From the NCBI GenBank assembly GCA_963748545.1, contig CAVVJO010000036.1, positions 1 through 64,000 on the forward strand: DNA of 64,000 bases, given 5' to 3'. This document shows, piece after piece, positions 51,829-61,834 of the stretch; the stretch's first letter is position 1, and every line of letters starts with the position of its first letter. Both the position numbers and the translations under genes were made by a program. This DNA comes from Roseiarcus sp963748545 (GTDB lineage: Bacteria > Pseudomonadota > Alphaproteobacteria > Rhizobiales > Beijerinckiaceae). The notes under the pieces were generated by a model. The model was given only the letters and a program-made list of their open reading frames with translations, did no database searches and was not told where the DNA came from.

Positions 51829-51834
51829 TATAAT
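51829..51834 (+). promoter_or_regulatory. -10 box (TATAAT) of the LysR regulator promoter
   Basis: A perfect TATAAT lies 28 bp upstream of the LysR-type gene start in the 97-bp divergent gap. No clear -35 box is visible, so activation or a weak promoter is possible. Confidence 0.4.
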
Positions 51835-51862
51835 GTGTACGGGCCGTGCGGAAAGGCGAACA

Positions 51863-52762
51863 ATGGCGGCGAGCCTGAGCGATCTGTCTTCCTTTGTCGC
51901 GGTCGTCCGCGCGGGCGGCTTTCGGGACGCGGCCCGGGCCAGCGACGGTTCCGCCTCGAAACTCAGCGAAGCCGTCCGGCGGCTGGAGGGGCAACTCGGC
52001 GTCCGGCTTCTCAACCGCACGACGCGAAGCGTCGCGCCGACCGAGGCTGGAGCGCGCCTCCTCGAGCGGCTGGCGCCCGCGCTGGCCGAGGTCGATGCGG
52101 CGCTCGACGTCGTCAATGCGTTCCGGGACCGTCCCGCCGGTACCCTGAAGCTCAACGTTCCCTCCGCTGTCGCCCACACCGTCTTGCCGCAGATCGTCGC
52201 GCGCTTCCTCGAAACCTATCCGGACATCCGGCTCGAAGTCATTGCCGAGGACAACTTTGTCGACGTGCTGGCTGCCGGGTGCGACGCGGGCGTCCGCTAC
52301 GATGAGCGGCTCGAACAGGACATGATCGCCGTGCCAATCGGTCCGCGCGTCCAGCGCTTCGCGCTCGCGGCGGCGCCCCGCTACATCGAAGCGCACGGCC
52401 GCCCTCACCACCCGAGCGATCTCCTTGATCATCGCTGCCTTCGGGTTCAGTTCGCCGGGCGTTCGATGCCTGTCTGGGAGTTCGAGCGCCTTGGCAAGAC
52501 GGTGCGCGTCGATCCGGTCGCGGCCCTCATATCCCAGCCAGGGTCGGCGGCGGACTTGCTCATCGGAGCGGCCGTGGAAGGTCTCGGGATGGTGTACCTG
52601 TTCGAGGATTGGCTCCGCCCCGCGCTTGAAACCGGGGCGCTCGTCCCGCTGCTCGAGCCCTGGTGGCCTAGCTTTTCCGGTCCGTTCCTCTACTTCCCGA
52701 GTCGCCGTCTAATGCCGGGACCGTTGCGCGCTTTCGTCGATTTCATAAAGGACCGCTCGTGA
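51863..52762 (+). CDS. LysR-type transcriptional regulator
   Basis: The 299-residue regulator has an N-terminal helix-turn-helix (LSDLSSFVAVVRAGGFRDAA, SDGSASKLSEAVRRLEGQLG, RLLNRTTRSVAPTEAGARLL) and a C-terminal periplasmic-binding-like effector domain (LKLNVPSAVAHTVLPQIVAR, GCDAGVRYDERLEQDMIAVP). It is divergent from the aldo/keto reductase gene, the usual arrangement for a LysR protein and its target. ATG 51863 is chosen to begin just before the HTH. Confidence 0.92.
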   Translation: MAASLSDLSSFVAVVRAGGFRDAARASDGSASKLSEAVRRLEGQLGVRLLNRTTRSVAPTEAGARLLERLAPALAEVDAALDVVNAFRDRPAGTLKLNVPSAVAHTVLPQIVARFLETYPDIRLEVIAEDNFVDVLAAGCDAGVRYDERLEQDMIAVPIGPRVQRFALAAAPRYIEAHGRPHHPSDLLDHRCLRVQFAGRSMPVWEFERLGKTVRVDPVAALISQPGSAADLLIGAAVEGLGMVYLFEDWLRPALETGALVPLLEPWWPSFSGPFLYFPSRRLMPGPLRAFVDFIKDRS

Positions 52763-52976
52763 GGCCAAACCCTCACCGTCTCGGCGTGCGGCATTAGGCC
52801 GCATCAAGGGGACGCGCTGAGGCGCGCCATAGTCCGTTTCGACAGCACTGAAGGGCCGGCCTTCGCCCTCGCCGCCCGACAGGCGAAATGATTAATCCCC
52901 ATGGCCAATGGACGTGAGCCAGTGTGGTTCGAAATAGTCCCATGCGAACGCGTCGTTCGGCGCTTGGGAGGAAACT

Positions 52977-53585
52977 ATGGAAAGCAAAATCGCCAACCCG
53001 GCGCCCCTTGGACTTTTTGCATTTGCGTCGACCACCTGGCTCTTGAGCTTGATCAACGCAGGGCTGGCCGACGGAAAGGGTCTGGTTCTCGTCTTGGCGA
53101 TGGCGCTGGTGTTTGGCGGGACCGTTCAAGCGATCGCCGGGATCCTGGCGTTCATGCGGGGAAACACGTTCCCCGGGGTCGCGTTCCTGGCCTACGGCGC
53201 CTTCTGGATATCGCTGGCGACCTACGTCAAGTTTTTCGGCGGCGGGGCCGGTCCCTTCATCGGATGGTATCTGTTCGTCTGGGGCGTCTTCAGCTTCTAC
53301 ATGTGGATCGCGGCGTTCCGCCACAACACGGCGCTCCAGCTGACCTTTCTGGCGTTGTGGATCACGTTCATGCTGCTCGCGATCGGCGACGGGTTTGGCG
53401 TTCCGATGAGCACGACCGCGGGCGGCTACCTCGGGCTCGTGACGGCGGCTTTGGCGGCATACCTTTCCGCTGCGGAAATCATCAACGGCGACTATGGCCG
53501 AATGGTCCTTCCGGTCGGGCCCTACGTCTCAGCGCCAGTCGCGACCCAAATCGAAGCTGGCGTGAAGACGCGTTTGGCCTCGTAG
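52977..53585 (+). CDS. Acetate uptake transporter (GPR1/FUN34/SatP family)
   Basis: The 202-residue membrane protein has six transmembrane segments and the family signature NPAPLGLFAFASTTWLLSLI near the N-terminus. It continues with QAIAGILAFMRGNTFPGVAF, TYVKFFGGG and GYLGLVTAALAAYLSAAEI. Members move acetate or succinate with protons. GGGAGGAAAC precedes ATG 52977. The gene stands alone between the LysR gene and the convergent tdh. Confidence 0.88.
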   Translation: MESKIANPAPLGLFAFASTTWLLSLINAGLADGKGLVLVLAMALVFGGTVQAIAGILAFMRGNTFPGVAFLAYGAFWISLATYVKFFGGGAGPFIGWYLFVWGVFSFYMWIAAFRHNTALQLTFLALWITFMLLAIGDGFGVPMSTTAGGYLGLVTAALAAYLSAAEIINGDYGRMVLPVGPYVSAPVATQIEAGVKTRLAS

Positions 53586-53643
53586 CCGCGCGCCCGAACG
53601 GCCCCGTCGCGGCTTCGCCTGCCCCGGCGGCGGCCGGGAAGCC

Positions 53644-54669
<1,026 letters not shown>

Positions 54670-54682
54670 GCCGTCCGCCCCT

Positions 54683-55885
54683 TCAAATGATCGCGAGCGC
54701 CTTGCCGGCGTCCTGGAACGCCGCCAAGGCCGCATCGATATCCTGGTCCGTCAGCGCCGCCGACATCTGGGTGCGAATACGCGCCTGCCCCTTGGGCACG
54801 ACCGGGTAGAAGAACCCCGCTGCATAGACGCCGCGCTGATCGAGCGCCGCAGCCAGGTCCTGCGCAAGCTGCGCCTCGCCAAGCATGACGGGAATGATCG
54901 GGGTCGCGCCTGGAAGGGTCGTGAAACCCGCCGCCTCCAAACCCGCTCGAAACCGCCGGGCGTGGCTGTGCAGGCGCGCGCGGCGGTCGTCGGATCGGAC
55001 GGCTATCTCCAGCGCCTTGAGCGCGCCCGCGGCGAGCGGGGGCGCAAGCGAATTGGAGAAGAGGTACGGGCGCGCGCGCTGGCGCAAGAGGTCGACGACC
55101 GGCTGCGCCGCCGCGACGAACCCGCCCATGCCGCCGCCGAGCGTCTTGCCGAACGTGCCCGTGACGATGTCGACCCGGTCGCCGACGCCTGTCAGCGCGG
55201 GCGTTCCCCGGCCCTTCTCGCCCAGGTGACCGGTCGCGTGGCAGTCGTCGACCAGCACCATGGCGCCGTATCGCTCGGCAAGGGAACAAATCTCGGGGAG
55301 GTTGGCCACCGCGCCATCCATAGAGAAGACGCCGTCCGTCGCGATCAGTTTGAATCTCGCGCCGTCGGCCTCCGCCTGTTTGAGGCCGTCCTCAAGCGCG
55401 TTCATGTCGGAATTGGCGAACCGGTAACGTTTCGCCTTGGCGAGCCGCACCCCGTCAATGATCGAGGCGTGGTTCAGGCTGTCGGAAATGATCGCGTCCT
55501 CTTCGCCCATCAGCGGTTCGAAAACGCCGCCGTTGGCGTCGAAGCAGGCGGCGAAGACGATCGCATCGTCCTTGCCGAGGTGCGCGGCGATGGCGCGCTC
55601 CAGCTCGCGATGGAGCGTCTGCGCGCCGCAGATGAAGCGAACCGAAGCCATGCCGAAACCAAAGGCGTCCAGCGCCGACTTGGCGGCGGCGATCACGTCG
55701 GGATCGTCGGCGAGACCGAGATAATTGTTGGCGCACAGGTTGATCAGCGTGCGCTCGCGGCCCTCAGAGGCGACGCGGATGCGGCCGCCCTGGGGTCCCG
55801 CAATCAGGCGCTCCCGCTTCAGGAGGCCCGCGGCCTGGATCTCATCGAGCGTCGAAACGACATGGCGTAGAAAGGCGTCTGTCAT
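54683..55885 (-). CDS. kbl: 2-amino-3-ketobutyrate CoA ligase (glycine C-acetyltransferase)
   Basis: Kbl cleaves 2-amino-3-ketobutyrate with CoA to glycine and acetyl-CoA, completing the threonine route begun by Tdh. The 400-residue PLP enzyme belongs to the alpha-oxoamine synthase family: NLCANNYLGLADDPDVIAAA, RFICGAQTLHRELE, SDSLNHASIIDGVRLAKAKR, MVLVDDCHATGHLGEKGRG and the PLP lysine in IVTGTFGKTLGGGMGGFVA. ATG 55885 starts the family N-terminus; the longer upstream frame has no support. It is transcribed with tdh. Confidence 0.94.
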   Translation of the reverse strand: MTDAFLRHVVSTLDEIQAAGLLKRERLIAGPQGGRIRVASEGRERTLINLCANNYLGLADDPDVIAAAKSALDAFGFGMASVRFICGAQTLHRELERAIAAHLGKDDAIVFAACFDANGGVFEPLMGEEDAIISDSLNHASIIDGVRLAKAKRYRFANSDMNALEDGLKQAEADGARFKLIATDGVFSMDGAVANLPEICSLAERYGAMVLVDDCHATGHLGEKGRGTPALTGVGDRVDIVTGTFGKTLGGGMGGFVAAAQPVVDLLRQRARPYLFSNSLAPPLAAGALKALEIAVRSDDRRARLHSHARRFRAGLEAAGFTTLPGATPIIPVMLGEAQLAQDLAAALDQRGVYAAGFFYPVVPKGQARIRTQMSAALTDQDIDAALAAFQDAGKALAII

Positions 55886-55917
55886 GGAGGACACTCTAGG
55901 GGGGGCTTTGGACGGTC

Positions 55918-56736
55918 TCAAGGCGCGCGCTCGCCCCAGGCCAGAAGCCGCTCGCCGCGATGAAGGGCGTCCGCTTCCGCCGTCAGCCGCCCGTCCGCCT
56001 CGTGCAGGACGAGGGCGGGCGCGATCCGGAGGGGCGCCTTTGACCCTTTCACTCCCGAGATCAGGATGCGATGCGCCGACGCGCCGATTCGGGGATGCAC
56101 GGGCAGCAGCGCCAGCGCCCCGAGCCGGTTCTCGACCGCCGCCAGGATCTCCGCGAGCGCCTCGGGCCGGTGGATCATCGCAAACCGGCCGCCTGGCCTC
56201 AGCAGCGCGAGGCAGGCGCGGATCCATGCCGTGAGCGGCGCGCCGCCCGCATCGGCGGAAAACACATGGGCTCTGGCCTTCGCCGCATCGGGCGAGGCGC
56301 GCACCGCGCCGGGCTCGAAGAATGGGGGGTTCGTGACGAGCAGGTCGGCCGCCTCGTCGGCGAGCCCGGCTGCGCGCCGCGCGCGCGCGTCGAGAACGTC
56401 GGCCCGCGCGACCCGGACCCGATCGGCAAGGCCGTTGCGGGCCGCGTTCGCCGCCGCGATTTCGGCCAACCCCGAGTCGATCTCGATGAGGTCGGCGAGG
56501 GCGCCGGGGCTGCGGCTCGCAATCGCAAGGCCGACCGCTCCGACCCCGGTCCCGACGTCGATCAGCCGTCCACTCGCAATATCAACAGACGCAGATAGTA
56601 AAATTGCGTCCGATCCGACTCGATGCCCGCGCCGGGGCTGCGCCAGGGTCAGCTTGCCATGCAGCCAGGAGTCGTGGGACAACTCTTCGGTTGTGCGTGC
56701 GTCCGGCGTATCAGACCTCCCGCAACTCGGCGGCAA
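55918..56736 (-). CDS. tRNA1(Val) adenine-N6 methyltransferase-like protein (TrmN6 family)
   Basis: The 272-residue SAM-dependent methyltransferase has the early motif KLTLAQPRRGHRVGSDAILL, the SAM loop LIDVGTGVGAVGLAIASR and the catalytic motif LLVTNPPFFEPG. The NPPF motif indicates methylation of a base amino group, as in TrmN6. It overlaps the DUF2007 gene, so both are probably cotranscribed. The start is uncertain because the first 20 residues are poorly conserved. Confidence 0.85.
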   Translation of the reverse strand: MPPSCGRSDTPDARTTEELSHDSWLHGKLTLAQPRRGHRVGSDAILLSASVDIASGRLIDVGTGVGAVGLAIASRSPGALADLIEIDSGLAEIAAANAARNGLADRVRVARADVLDARARRAAGLADEAADLLVTNPPFFEPGAVRASPDAAKARAHVFSADAGGAPLTAWIRACLALLRPGGRFAMIHRPEALAEILAAVENRLGALALLPVHPRIGASAHRILISGVKGSKAPLRIAPALVLHEADGRLTAEADALHRGERLLAWGERAP

Positions 56737-56956
56737 AGCCGGCTTGGGTGAGCAGAAGCCGCGCCCGATCCTCGTCGGCCTTCTCCACCAGGATTCGACG
56801 CGGCAGGAAGCCGAGCGACCCCTCGACCGCCGCCATGTGCTGATCGGCGACGAAGCACCCGACGCCGGCGGCTTTGAGAAGCGCTTCGACGGCGCTGATC
56901 AGCACGATATCGTTGGTTCTCAGGATCTCGACCAAGGCGGGCTCCGGTAAGCGCAC
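56711..56956 (-). CDS. DUF2007 small protein
   Basis: The 81-residue protein MRLPEPALVEILRTNDIVLI continues AVEALLKAAGVGCFVADQHM and RRILVEKADEDRARLLL, matching DUF2007, a ferredoxin-like fold of unknown function sometimes called a putative signal-transducing domain. It overlaps the start of the methyltransferase gene by 26 bp and is divergent from the polyprenyl synthase gene. Confidence 0.82.
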   Translation of the reverse strand: MRLPEPALVEILRTNDIVLISAVEALLKAAGVGCFVADQHMAAVEGSLGFLPRRILVEKADEDRARLLLTQAGFAAELREV

Positions 56957-57018
56957 TTGCCGCGCGGTTTTCGCGTCTTTATGGTCGGCCCCCGGCCTGT
57001 GGCAAGGGACTGCGTCTC

Positions 57019-58032
57019 GTGGGTGTTGTGATTCCGCTGGAAGACAAGACGGTCGATCGGCTGATCGAACCGCTGACGAGGCTCGTGGCCGACGACATGA
57101 CGCGGGTCAATCAGACGATCCTGTCGCGAACGGGATCGGAAGTCGCGATGATCCCCGAGGTCGCCAATCATCTCATCTCCTCCGGGGGCAAGCGCCTGCG
57201 GCCGATCCTCACGCTGGCGACGGCGGGGTTGTGCGGCTACGCCGGGAGCGGCCACATCAAGCTCGCCGCCGCGGTCGAATTCATGCACACGGCGACGCTG
57301 CTCCATGACGACGTCGTCGACGACAGCGACATGCGGCGCGGCAAGGCGGCGGCGCGGGTCCTGTGGGGCAACGAGGCCAGCGTGCTGGTCGGGGATTTCC
57401 TGCTCGGCCAGGCGTTCAAGATGATGGTCGAGGTCGGGTCGATGGCCTGCCTCGACGTGCTGTCCAGCGCCGCGGTTGTGATCGCGGAGGGCGAGGTCCT
57501 GCAGCTTTCCGCCGCCAAGGACACCGAGACGACCGAGGACGCCTACCTCGCGGTGATCAGGGCCAAGACGGCCGCGCTGTTCGCCGCCGCCTGCGAAGTC
57601 GGCCCGATCCTCGCCGGGCTCGGCAAGGCCGAGATCGCGGCCTGCCGGGGCTACGGCGCCAACCTCGGCATCGCCTTCCAGCTGATCGACGACGCGCTGG
57701 ACTACGGCGGCTCCGCGGCCAAGCTCGGCAAGAACGTCGGCGACGATTTTCGCGAGGGCAAGATCACCCTGCCGGTCGTGCTGTCGTTCCGGCGCGGCTC
57801 CGTCAAGGAGCGCGAATTCTGGCGGCGAACGCTGGAGAAAGGCGAGATAACCGACGGCGACCTCGAGAGCGCGGTCGCGACCATGAAGAAGCATCGCGCC
57901 CTCGAGGATACGATCGAACGGGCGCGCCATTACAGCGCCATGGCGGTCGACGCGCTCGGGCTCTTTCCCGCCTCCCCCTGGAAGGACGCGCTCCTCGACG
58001 CGGTCCAATTCGCCGTCAGCCGCGCGCATTGA
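57019..58032 (+). CDS. ispB: Polyprenyl diphosphate synthase (octaprenyl diphosphate synthase-like)
   Basis: The trans-prenyltransferase makes the long side chain of ubiquinone. The 337-residue protein has SGGKRLRPILTLATAGLCGY, the first Asp-rich motif TLLHDDVVDDSDMRRGK, KTAALFAAACEVGPILAG and the second Asp-rich motif FQLIDDALDYGG. A lysine-rich partner motif follows (KLGKNVGDDFREGKITLPVV). Chain length cannot be read reliably; a ubiquinone role fits an isolated gene of this size. GTG at 57019 is the given start. Confidence 0.9.
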   Translation: MGVVIPLEDKTVDRLIEPLTRLVADDMTRVNQTILSRTGSEVAMIPEVANHLISSGGKRLRPILTLATAGLCGYAGSGHIKLAAAVEFMHTATLLHDDVVDDSDMRRGKAAARVLWGNEASVLVGDFLLGQAFKMMVEVGSMACLDVLSSAAVVIAEGEVLQLSAAKDTETTEDAYLAVIRAKTAALFAAACEVGPILAGLGKAEIAACRGYGANLGIAFQLIDDALDYGGSAAKLGKNVGDDFREGKITLPVVLSFRRGSVKEREFWRRTLEKGEITDGDLESAVATMKKHRALEDTIERARHYSAMAVDALGLFPASPWKDALLDAVQFAVSRAH

Positions 58033-59010
58033 GCCGGGATAGGCGCCGCGCGCAATGTCACGGACGCTCGGGATTTCAGACGCTTGAGACCGCCTTTGCG
58101 CGACTGCGTCCCGGCTCGGCCGAGCCGCTGGCCGGGGGTCGGCCGCTTGCGGCGGCCTCTCGCCATGAGCCCGAGCGGACCGCCCAAACGGACAGCGCCG
58201 GCGCCCCAAGCCGAAGCCGCGCCAATCCAAATCCGTGCCAACTCGCGCCAAGGGCGGCCCATTGCCATTTTCAATCTTTTCAACGCCTTGAACACTCCAC
58301 GCCGTCCATGGCCCGGACTCCGGACGGGCTTCCCCAATTTGCCGCGCCGCCGCCGTCGGCCTTCTTGAAAGCGCCGCTGCAGAACGTCCGAGCGCGGGCG
58401 CGCCGGATGTCTTGGCGAGCGGCGCAGGAGGGTCACGGTGAGGGCGCGCATCGGGGATGAACTCGGGCCAACCGAAACACCCTACGCCTGATTTCTCTTT
58501 TTGGCAAGTTTTTTGCGAAAGCGGTTCCGATAAAAAGAACCGACAGGCCGCTCGCCGCCGAGGAAGAAAAGGAAGCAAGAGCGATGTTCTCCAACCTCTT
58601 CTCCTCAAGAGACGCCACGGCGCTAGTCTTGTGTTTCCGGACTTTAGGCGACGCCGACCGCCGCGCGGCCTTTCCTGAGCGGAGGGATGGTGCGATCCTT
58701 CGAGCGCGCGAGGAAACATCCAGGCCTATCCTGTCTACACAGACTTCCAAAACATATAGCGTGGATTGCGGTTCGGTCCGACGGCAGAGGTGGGCGGATA
58801 GGGAGCTTCGGGCGAACGGCGGGAAAGAGCGGGATTGCGGGCGTTCAGGTGCGATTCTGTGGGCGCAGCGAACGCCCGAAGCAAGCATTGGTCTCGAGTG
58901 CTCAAGCCCGTGGCGTGCGGTCCACTTGTTGTGTAGCGTAGCTGGAGTGAATTCCCATCCAGGGCTCGGGCTCTGGAAATGGGAGCGTCTTAGGCTGGGA
59001 GGGCGATCCG
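58033..59010. other. Long region without a recognisable gene
   Basis: About 980 bp between the polyprenyl synthase and arylsulfatase genes have only low-quality ORFs on both strands with arginine-rich, family-less translations. Near 58270-58310 a minus-strand segment reads VFKALKRL, faintly like the antisense reading of the ENPAQ repeat. A short hairpin CGGTTC-GAACCG lies near 58525. It may hold a degraded gene or regulatory DNA for the sulfatase gene. Confidence 0.4.
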
Positions 59011-61383
59011 ATGGGCGAGCAGGATAAGATTCAGCGAACTGTCCTCCCGATCCCGGATCAGCCGCACGTCGGCCTGACGACCTACGACGCCAAGGACCCC
59101 GACACGAGGTATCCACCGATCCGGCAATTGCGCCCGCCAAAGGGCGCGCCGAATGTCCTTATCGTGCTCATCGACGACGTCGGCTACGGCGCTTCCAGCG
59201 CCTTCGGCGGTCCGTGCCATACCCCGAACTTCGAGAAGCTTGGCGCCAACGGGCTCCGGTTCACCCGGTTCCACACCACGGCGCTCTGCTCTCCGACCCG
59301 TCAGGCGATGCTGACTGGCCGCAACCATCATTCGGTGGGTATGGGCGGGATCACGGAAATTGCGACCTCGGCGCCGGGTTACAACTCGATTTTGCCAAAC
59401 ACCTGCGCCCCGCTTGCGCGCACCCTCAAGCTCAACGGCTATTCGACCGCGCAGTTCGGCAAGTGCCATGAGGTGCCGGTCTGGCAGACCAGCCCCATGG
59501 GTCCGTTCGACGCATGGCCCAGCGGCGGCGGGGGGTTCGAGTACTTCTACGGGTTTATCGGCGGCGAGACGAACCAGTACTACCCGGCGCTGTACGAAGG
59601 CACCACGCCGATTGAGCCGGAGAAATCCGCCGAAGAGGGGTATCATCTGACCGATGACATGACCACCAAGGCGATCAACTGGATCCGCCAGCAAAAGGCG
59701 TTGATGCCTGACAAGCCCTTTTTCACCTATTTCGCGCCGGGCGCGACGCATGCGCCCCATCATGTACCGAAGGAGTGGGCTGACAAGTACAAGGGCAAAT
59801 TCGACCACGGCTGGGACAAGCTGCGCGAGGAAACATTCGCCCGGCAGAAGCAGCTCGGCGTCATTCCGGAGGATTGCGAGCTGACGCCGCGCCATGCCGA
59901 GATCCCCGCCTGGGATGCGATCGCCGCCGAAATGAAGCCGGTCCTCGCGCGCCAGATGGAGGTCTATGCGGGGTTCCTGGAACATACGGACCATCACGTC
60001 GGACGCCTGATCGACGCGCTCAAGGATCTTGGCATCCTGGAAGACACGTTGATCTACCTGATCATCGGCGACAATGGCGCCTCGGCCGAGGGTTCGCTGC
60101 AGGGCTGTTTCAACGAGATGGCGCCGCTGACCGGCTTTCCGCATTTGGAGACCGCGAAGTTTCTCACGGAACGGTTGGACAAGCTCGGCGGCCCCGAAGC
60201 GTACAACCATTATGCCGTCGGCTGGGCGCACGCGATGTGCGCGCCCTACCAGTGGACCAAGCAAGTCGCCTCGCACTTCGGCGGCACTCGCAACGGAACG
60301 ATCGTGCACTGGCCGACGGGGATCAAAGCCAAGGGCGAAACCCGAAGCCAGTTTCATCACGTCATCGACGTTGCGCCAACGATCCTGGAAGCGGCGGGCC
60401 TGCCCGAGCCGGTCTTCGTCAATGGGGTACAGCAGCGCCCGATCGAAGGCGTCAGCATGCTCTATGCGTTCAACGATGCCGGGGCGGCCGAGCGGCGCGA
60501 GACACAGTATTTCGAGATGGCCGGCAATCGGGGAATCTACCACATGGGCTGGACCGCGGTGACGCGGCACCGAACGCCGTGGGAGACCGGGCAAGTGAAG
60601 CTCCCCGCCTTCGACGACGACAACTGGGAGCTGTACGACACCACGACGGACTGGACCCAGGCGAAGAACCTCGCCAAGGCGCATCCCGACAAGCTGCACG
60701 CGCTGCAGCGGCTGTGGCTGATCGAAGCGGTCAAGTACAACGTGCTGCCGCTCGACGACCGGTTTGCAGAGCGTGCGAACCCGGACCTCGCCGGCCGGCC
60801 GCAATTGATAAAGGGCAACCGCCAGATCCTGTTCCGCGGCATGGGACGGCTGACGGAGAGTTCGATCGTCAATACTAAGAACAAGTCTCACGCCCTGACG
60901 GCCGAAGTCATCGTTCCGCCGACCGGCGCCGAAGGCGTGATCGTCGCGCTCGGCGGAATCATCGGCGGCTGGAGCCTCTACGCCAAGGGCGGCAAACTGA
61001 AATACTGTTACAATTTCTACGGCGTGAACCGCTACACGATCGAGGGGGGCTCGCAGATCCCCCCCGGCACCCATCAGGTTCGCATGGAGTTCGCATACGA
61101 CGGTGGCGGGCTCGCAAAGGGGGGCACGGTCACCCTCTACGTCGACGGTGGGAAAGTCGGCGAGGGCAGGGTCGACATGACGGAGCCGATGGTGTTCTCA
61201 GCCGACGAGACCTGCGATGTCGGCGACGAATTCGGGTCGCCGGTGACTTACGATTATCCGACGCCAAAGAAGTTCAGCGGAGAGGTGAGTTGGGTCGAGA
61301 TCGACCTTGGACAGGACGCGGTGAACCTTGATCATCTCATTACGCCCGAACAACGTCTGCAGCTCGCGCTAGGAACCCAGTGA
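59011..61383 (+). CDS. Arylsulfatase (type I formylglycine sulfatase), cytoplasmic
   Basis: The 790-residue sulfatase hydrolyses sulfate esters. The activation motif CSPTRQAMLTGRN has Cys93, to be converted to formylglycine, and Arg97. Metal ligands are in LIVLIDDVGYG (Asp55 and Asp56) and LIIGDNGASAEGS. Further signatures are GNRGIYHMGWTAVTRHRTPW and YDTTTDWTQAKNLA. A C-terminal beta-rich domain (about 600-770) follows. No signal peptide is seen, as in Pseudomonas-type arylsulfatases. The gene is intact and stands alone; no sulfate transporter or activating enzyme gene is adjacent. Confidence 0.92.
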   Translation: MGEQDKIQRTVLPIPDQPHVGLTTYDAKDPDTRYPPIRQLRPPKGAPNVLIVLIDDVGYGASSAFGGPCHTPNFEKLGANGLRFTRFHTTALCSPTRQAMLTGRNHHSVGMGGITEIATSAPGYNSILPNTCAPLARTLKLNGYSTAQFGKCHEVPVWQTSPMGPFDAWPSGGGGFEYFYGFIGGETNQYYPALYEGTTPIEPEKSAEEGYHLTDDMTTKAINWIRQQKALMPDKPFFTYFAPGATHAPHHVPKEWADKYKGKFDHGWDKLREETFARQKQLGVIPEDCELTPRHAEIPAWDAIAAEMKPVLARQMEVYAGFLEHTDHHVGRLIDALKDLGILEDTLIYLIIGDNGASAEGSLQGCFNEMAPLTGFPHLETAKFLTERLDKLGGPEAYNHYAVGWAHAMCAPYQWTKQVASHFGGTRNGTIVHWPTGIKAKGETRSQFHHVIDVAPTILEAAGLPEPVFVNGVQQRPIEGVSMLYAFNDAGAAERRETQYFEMAGNRGIYHMGWTAVTRHRTPWETGQVKLPAFDDDNWELYDTTTDWTQAKNLAKAHPDKLHALQRLWLIEAVKYNVLPLDDRFAERANPDLAGRPQLIKGNRQILFRGMGRLTESSIVNTKNKSHALTAEVIVPPTGAEGVIVALGGIIGGWSLYAKGGKLKYCYNFYGVNRYTIEGGSQIPPGTHQVRMEFAYDGGGLAKGGTVTLYVDGGKVGEGRVDMTEPMVFSADETCDVGDEFGSPVTYDYPTPKKFSGEVSWVEIDLGQDAVNLDHLITPEQRLQLALGTQ

Positions 61384-61626
61384 GACTTATTGAAAAGCGT
61401 AGTTAGAACTCGATCGCCGAGCCGTCTCCAAATGTCCGCTCCTGGCGCGTCTGTCTGCGGGCGACCGGCAGCTTTCCAAGTCTCAGCGCGCGTTCCCGTT
61501 AAACCGGCAAGGGCGGCTTTGGGTCGAAACGACACGTTCCCAACTCGCTTCGGGAACGACAAAGGCTGGCGCCCTTCGCCCTTACGTCCAACGATCGCTG
61601 ACTGCCGCATTGCCGACCTCAAGGCG

Positions 61627-61755
61627 TCAAGCGCCGGGCGTCCAAGGATTGATCACGGGGAGTCCGGCGGCGGTGAAGGCGGGCGGGTCGGGGGATGCGA
61701 CCGCGCAATCGTGCGCGGCGGCGATCGCGGCGATAGAGCCGTCGGGCAGCGGCGG
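61627..61755 (-). pseudogene. VapC (PIN-domain) toxin C-terminal remnant
   Basis: Forty-two codons ending at 61627 read LPDGSIAAIAAAHDCAVASP, then AFTAAGLPVINPWTPGA. This matches the C-terminal end of VapC toxins, including the conserved small-residue helix and the NPW terminus. Upstream the family sequence is lost in this frame and there is no start codon or antitoxin gene. It is a decayed toxin fragment between the arylsulfatase and alr genes. The rest of 61384-61834 holds no supported gene, only a CGTTCCC/GGGAACG hairpin at 61535-61558. Confidence 0.65.
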
Positions 61756-61834
61756 ACGGCTTGCGCGCCGCCCTTGCCGAATTTCCAGATCGGATTTCCT
61801 GGCCTTGTCGGATGGCGCAAGAGGCGCCGAGGCG

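Noticed and set aside
56920..58719. A 599-codon minus-strand ORF covering the polyprenyl synthase gene
   Set aside because: It is the shadow of a gene with both Asp-rich prenyltransferase motifs.
58990..61074. A 694-codon minus-strand ORF opposite the arylsulfatase gene
   Set aside because: The plus strand encodes an intact sulfatase with the CSPTR motif; the minus strand has no recognisable domain.
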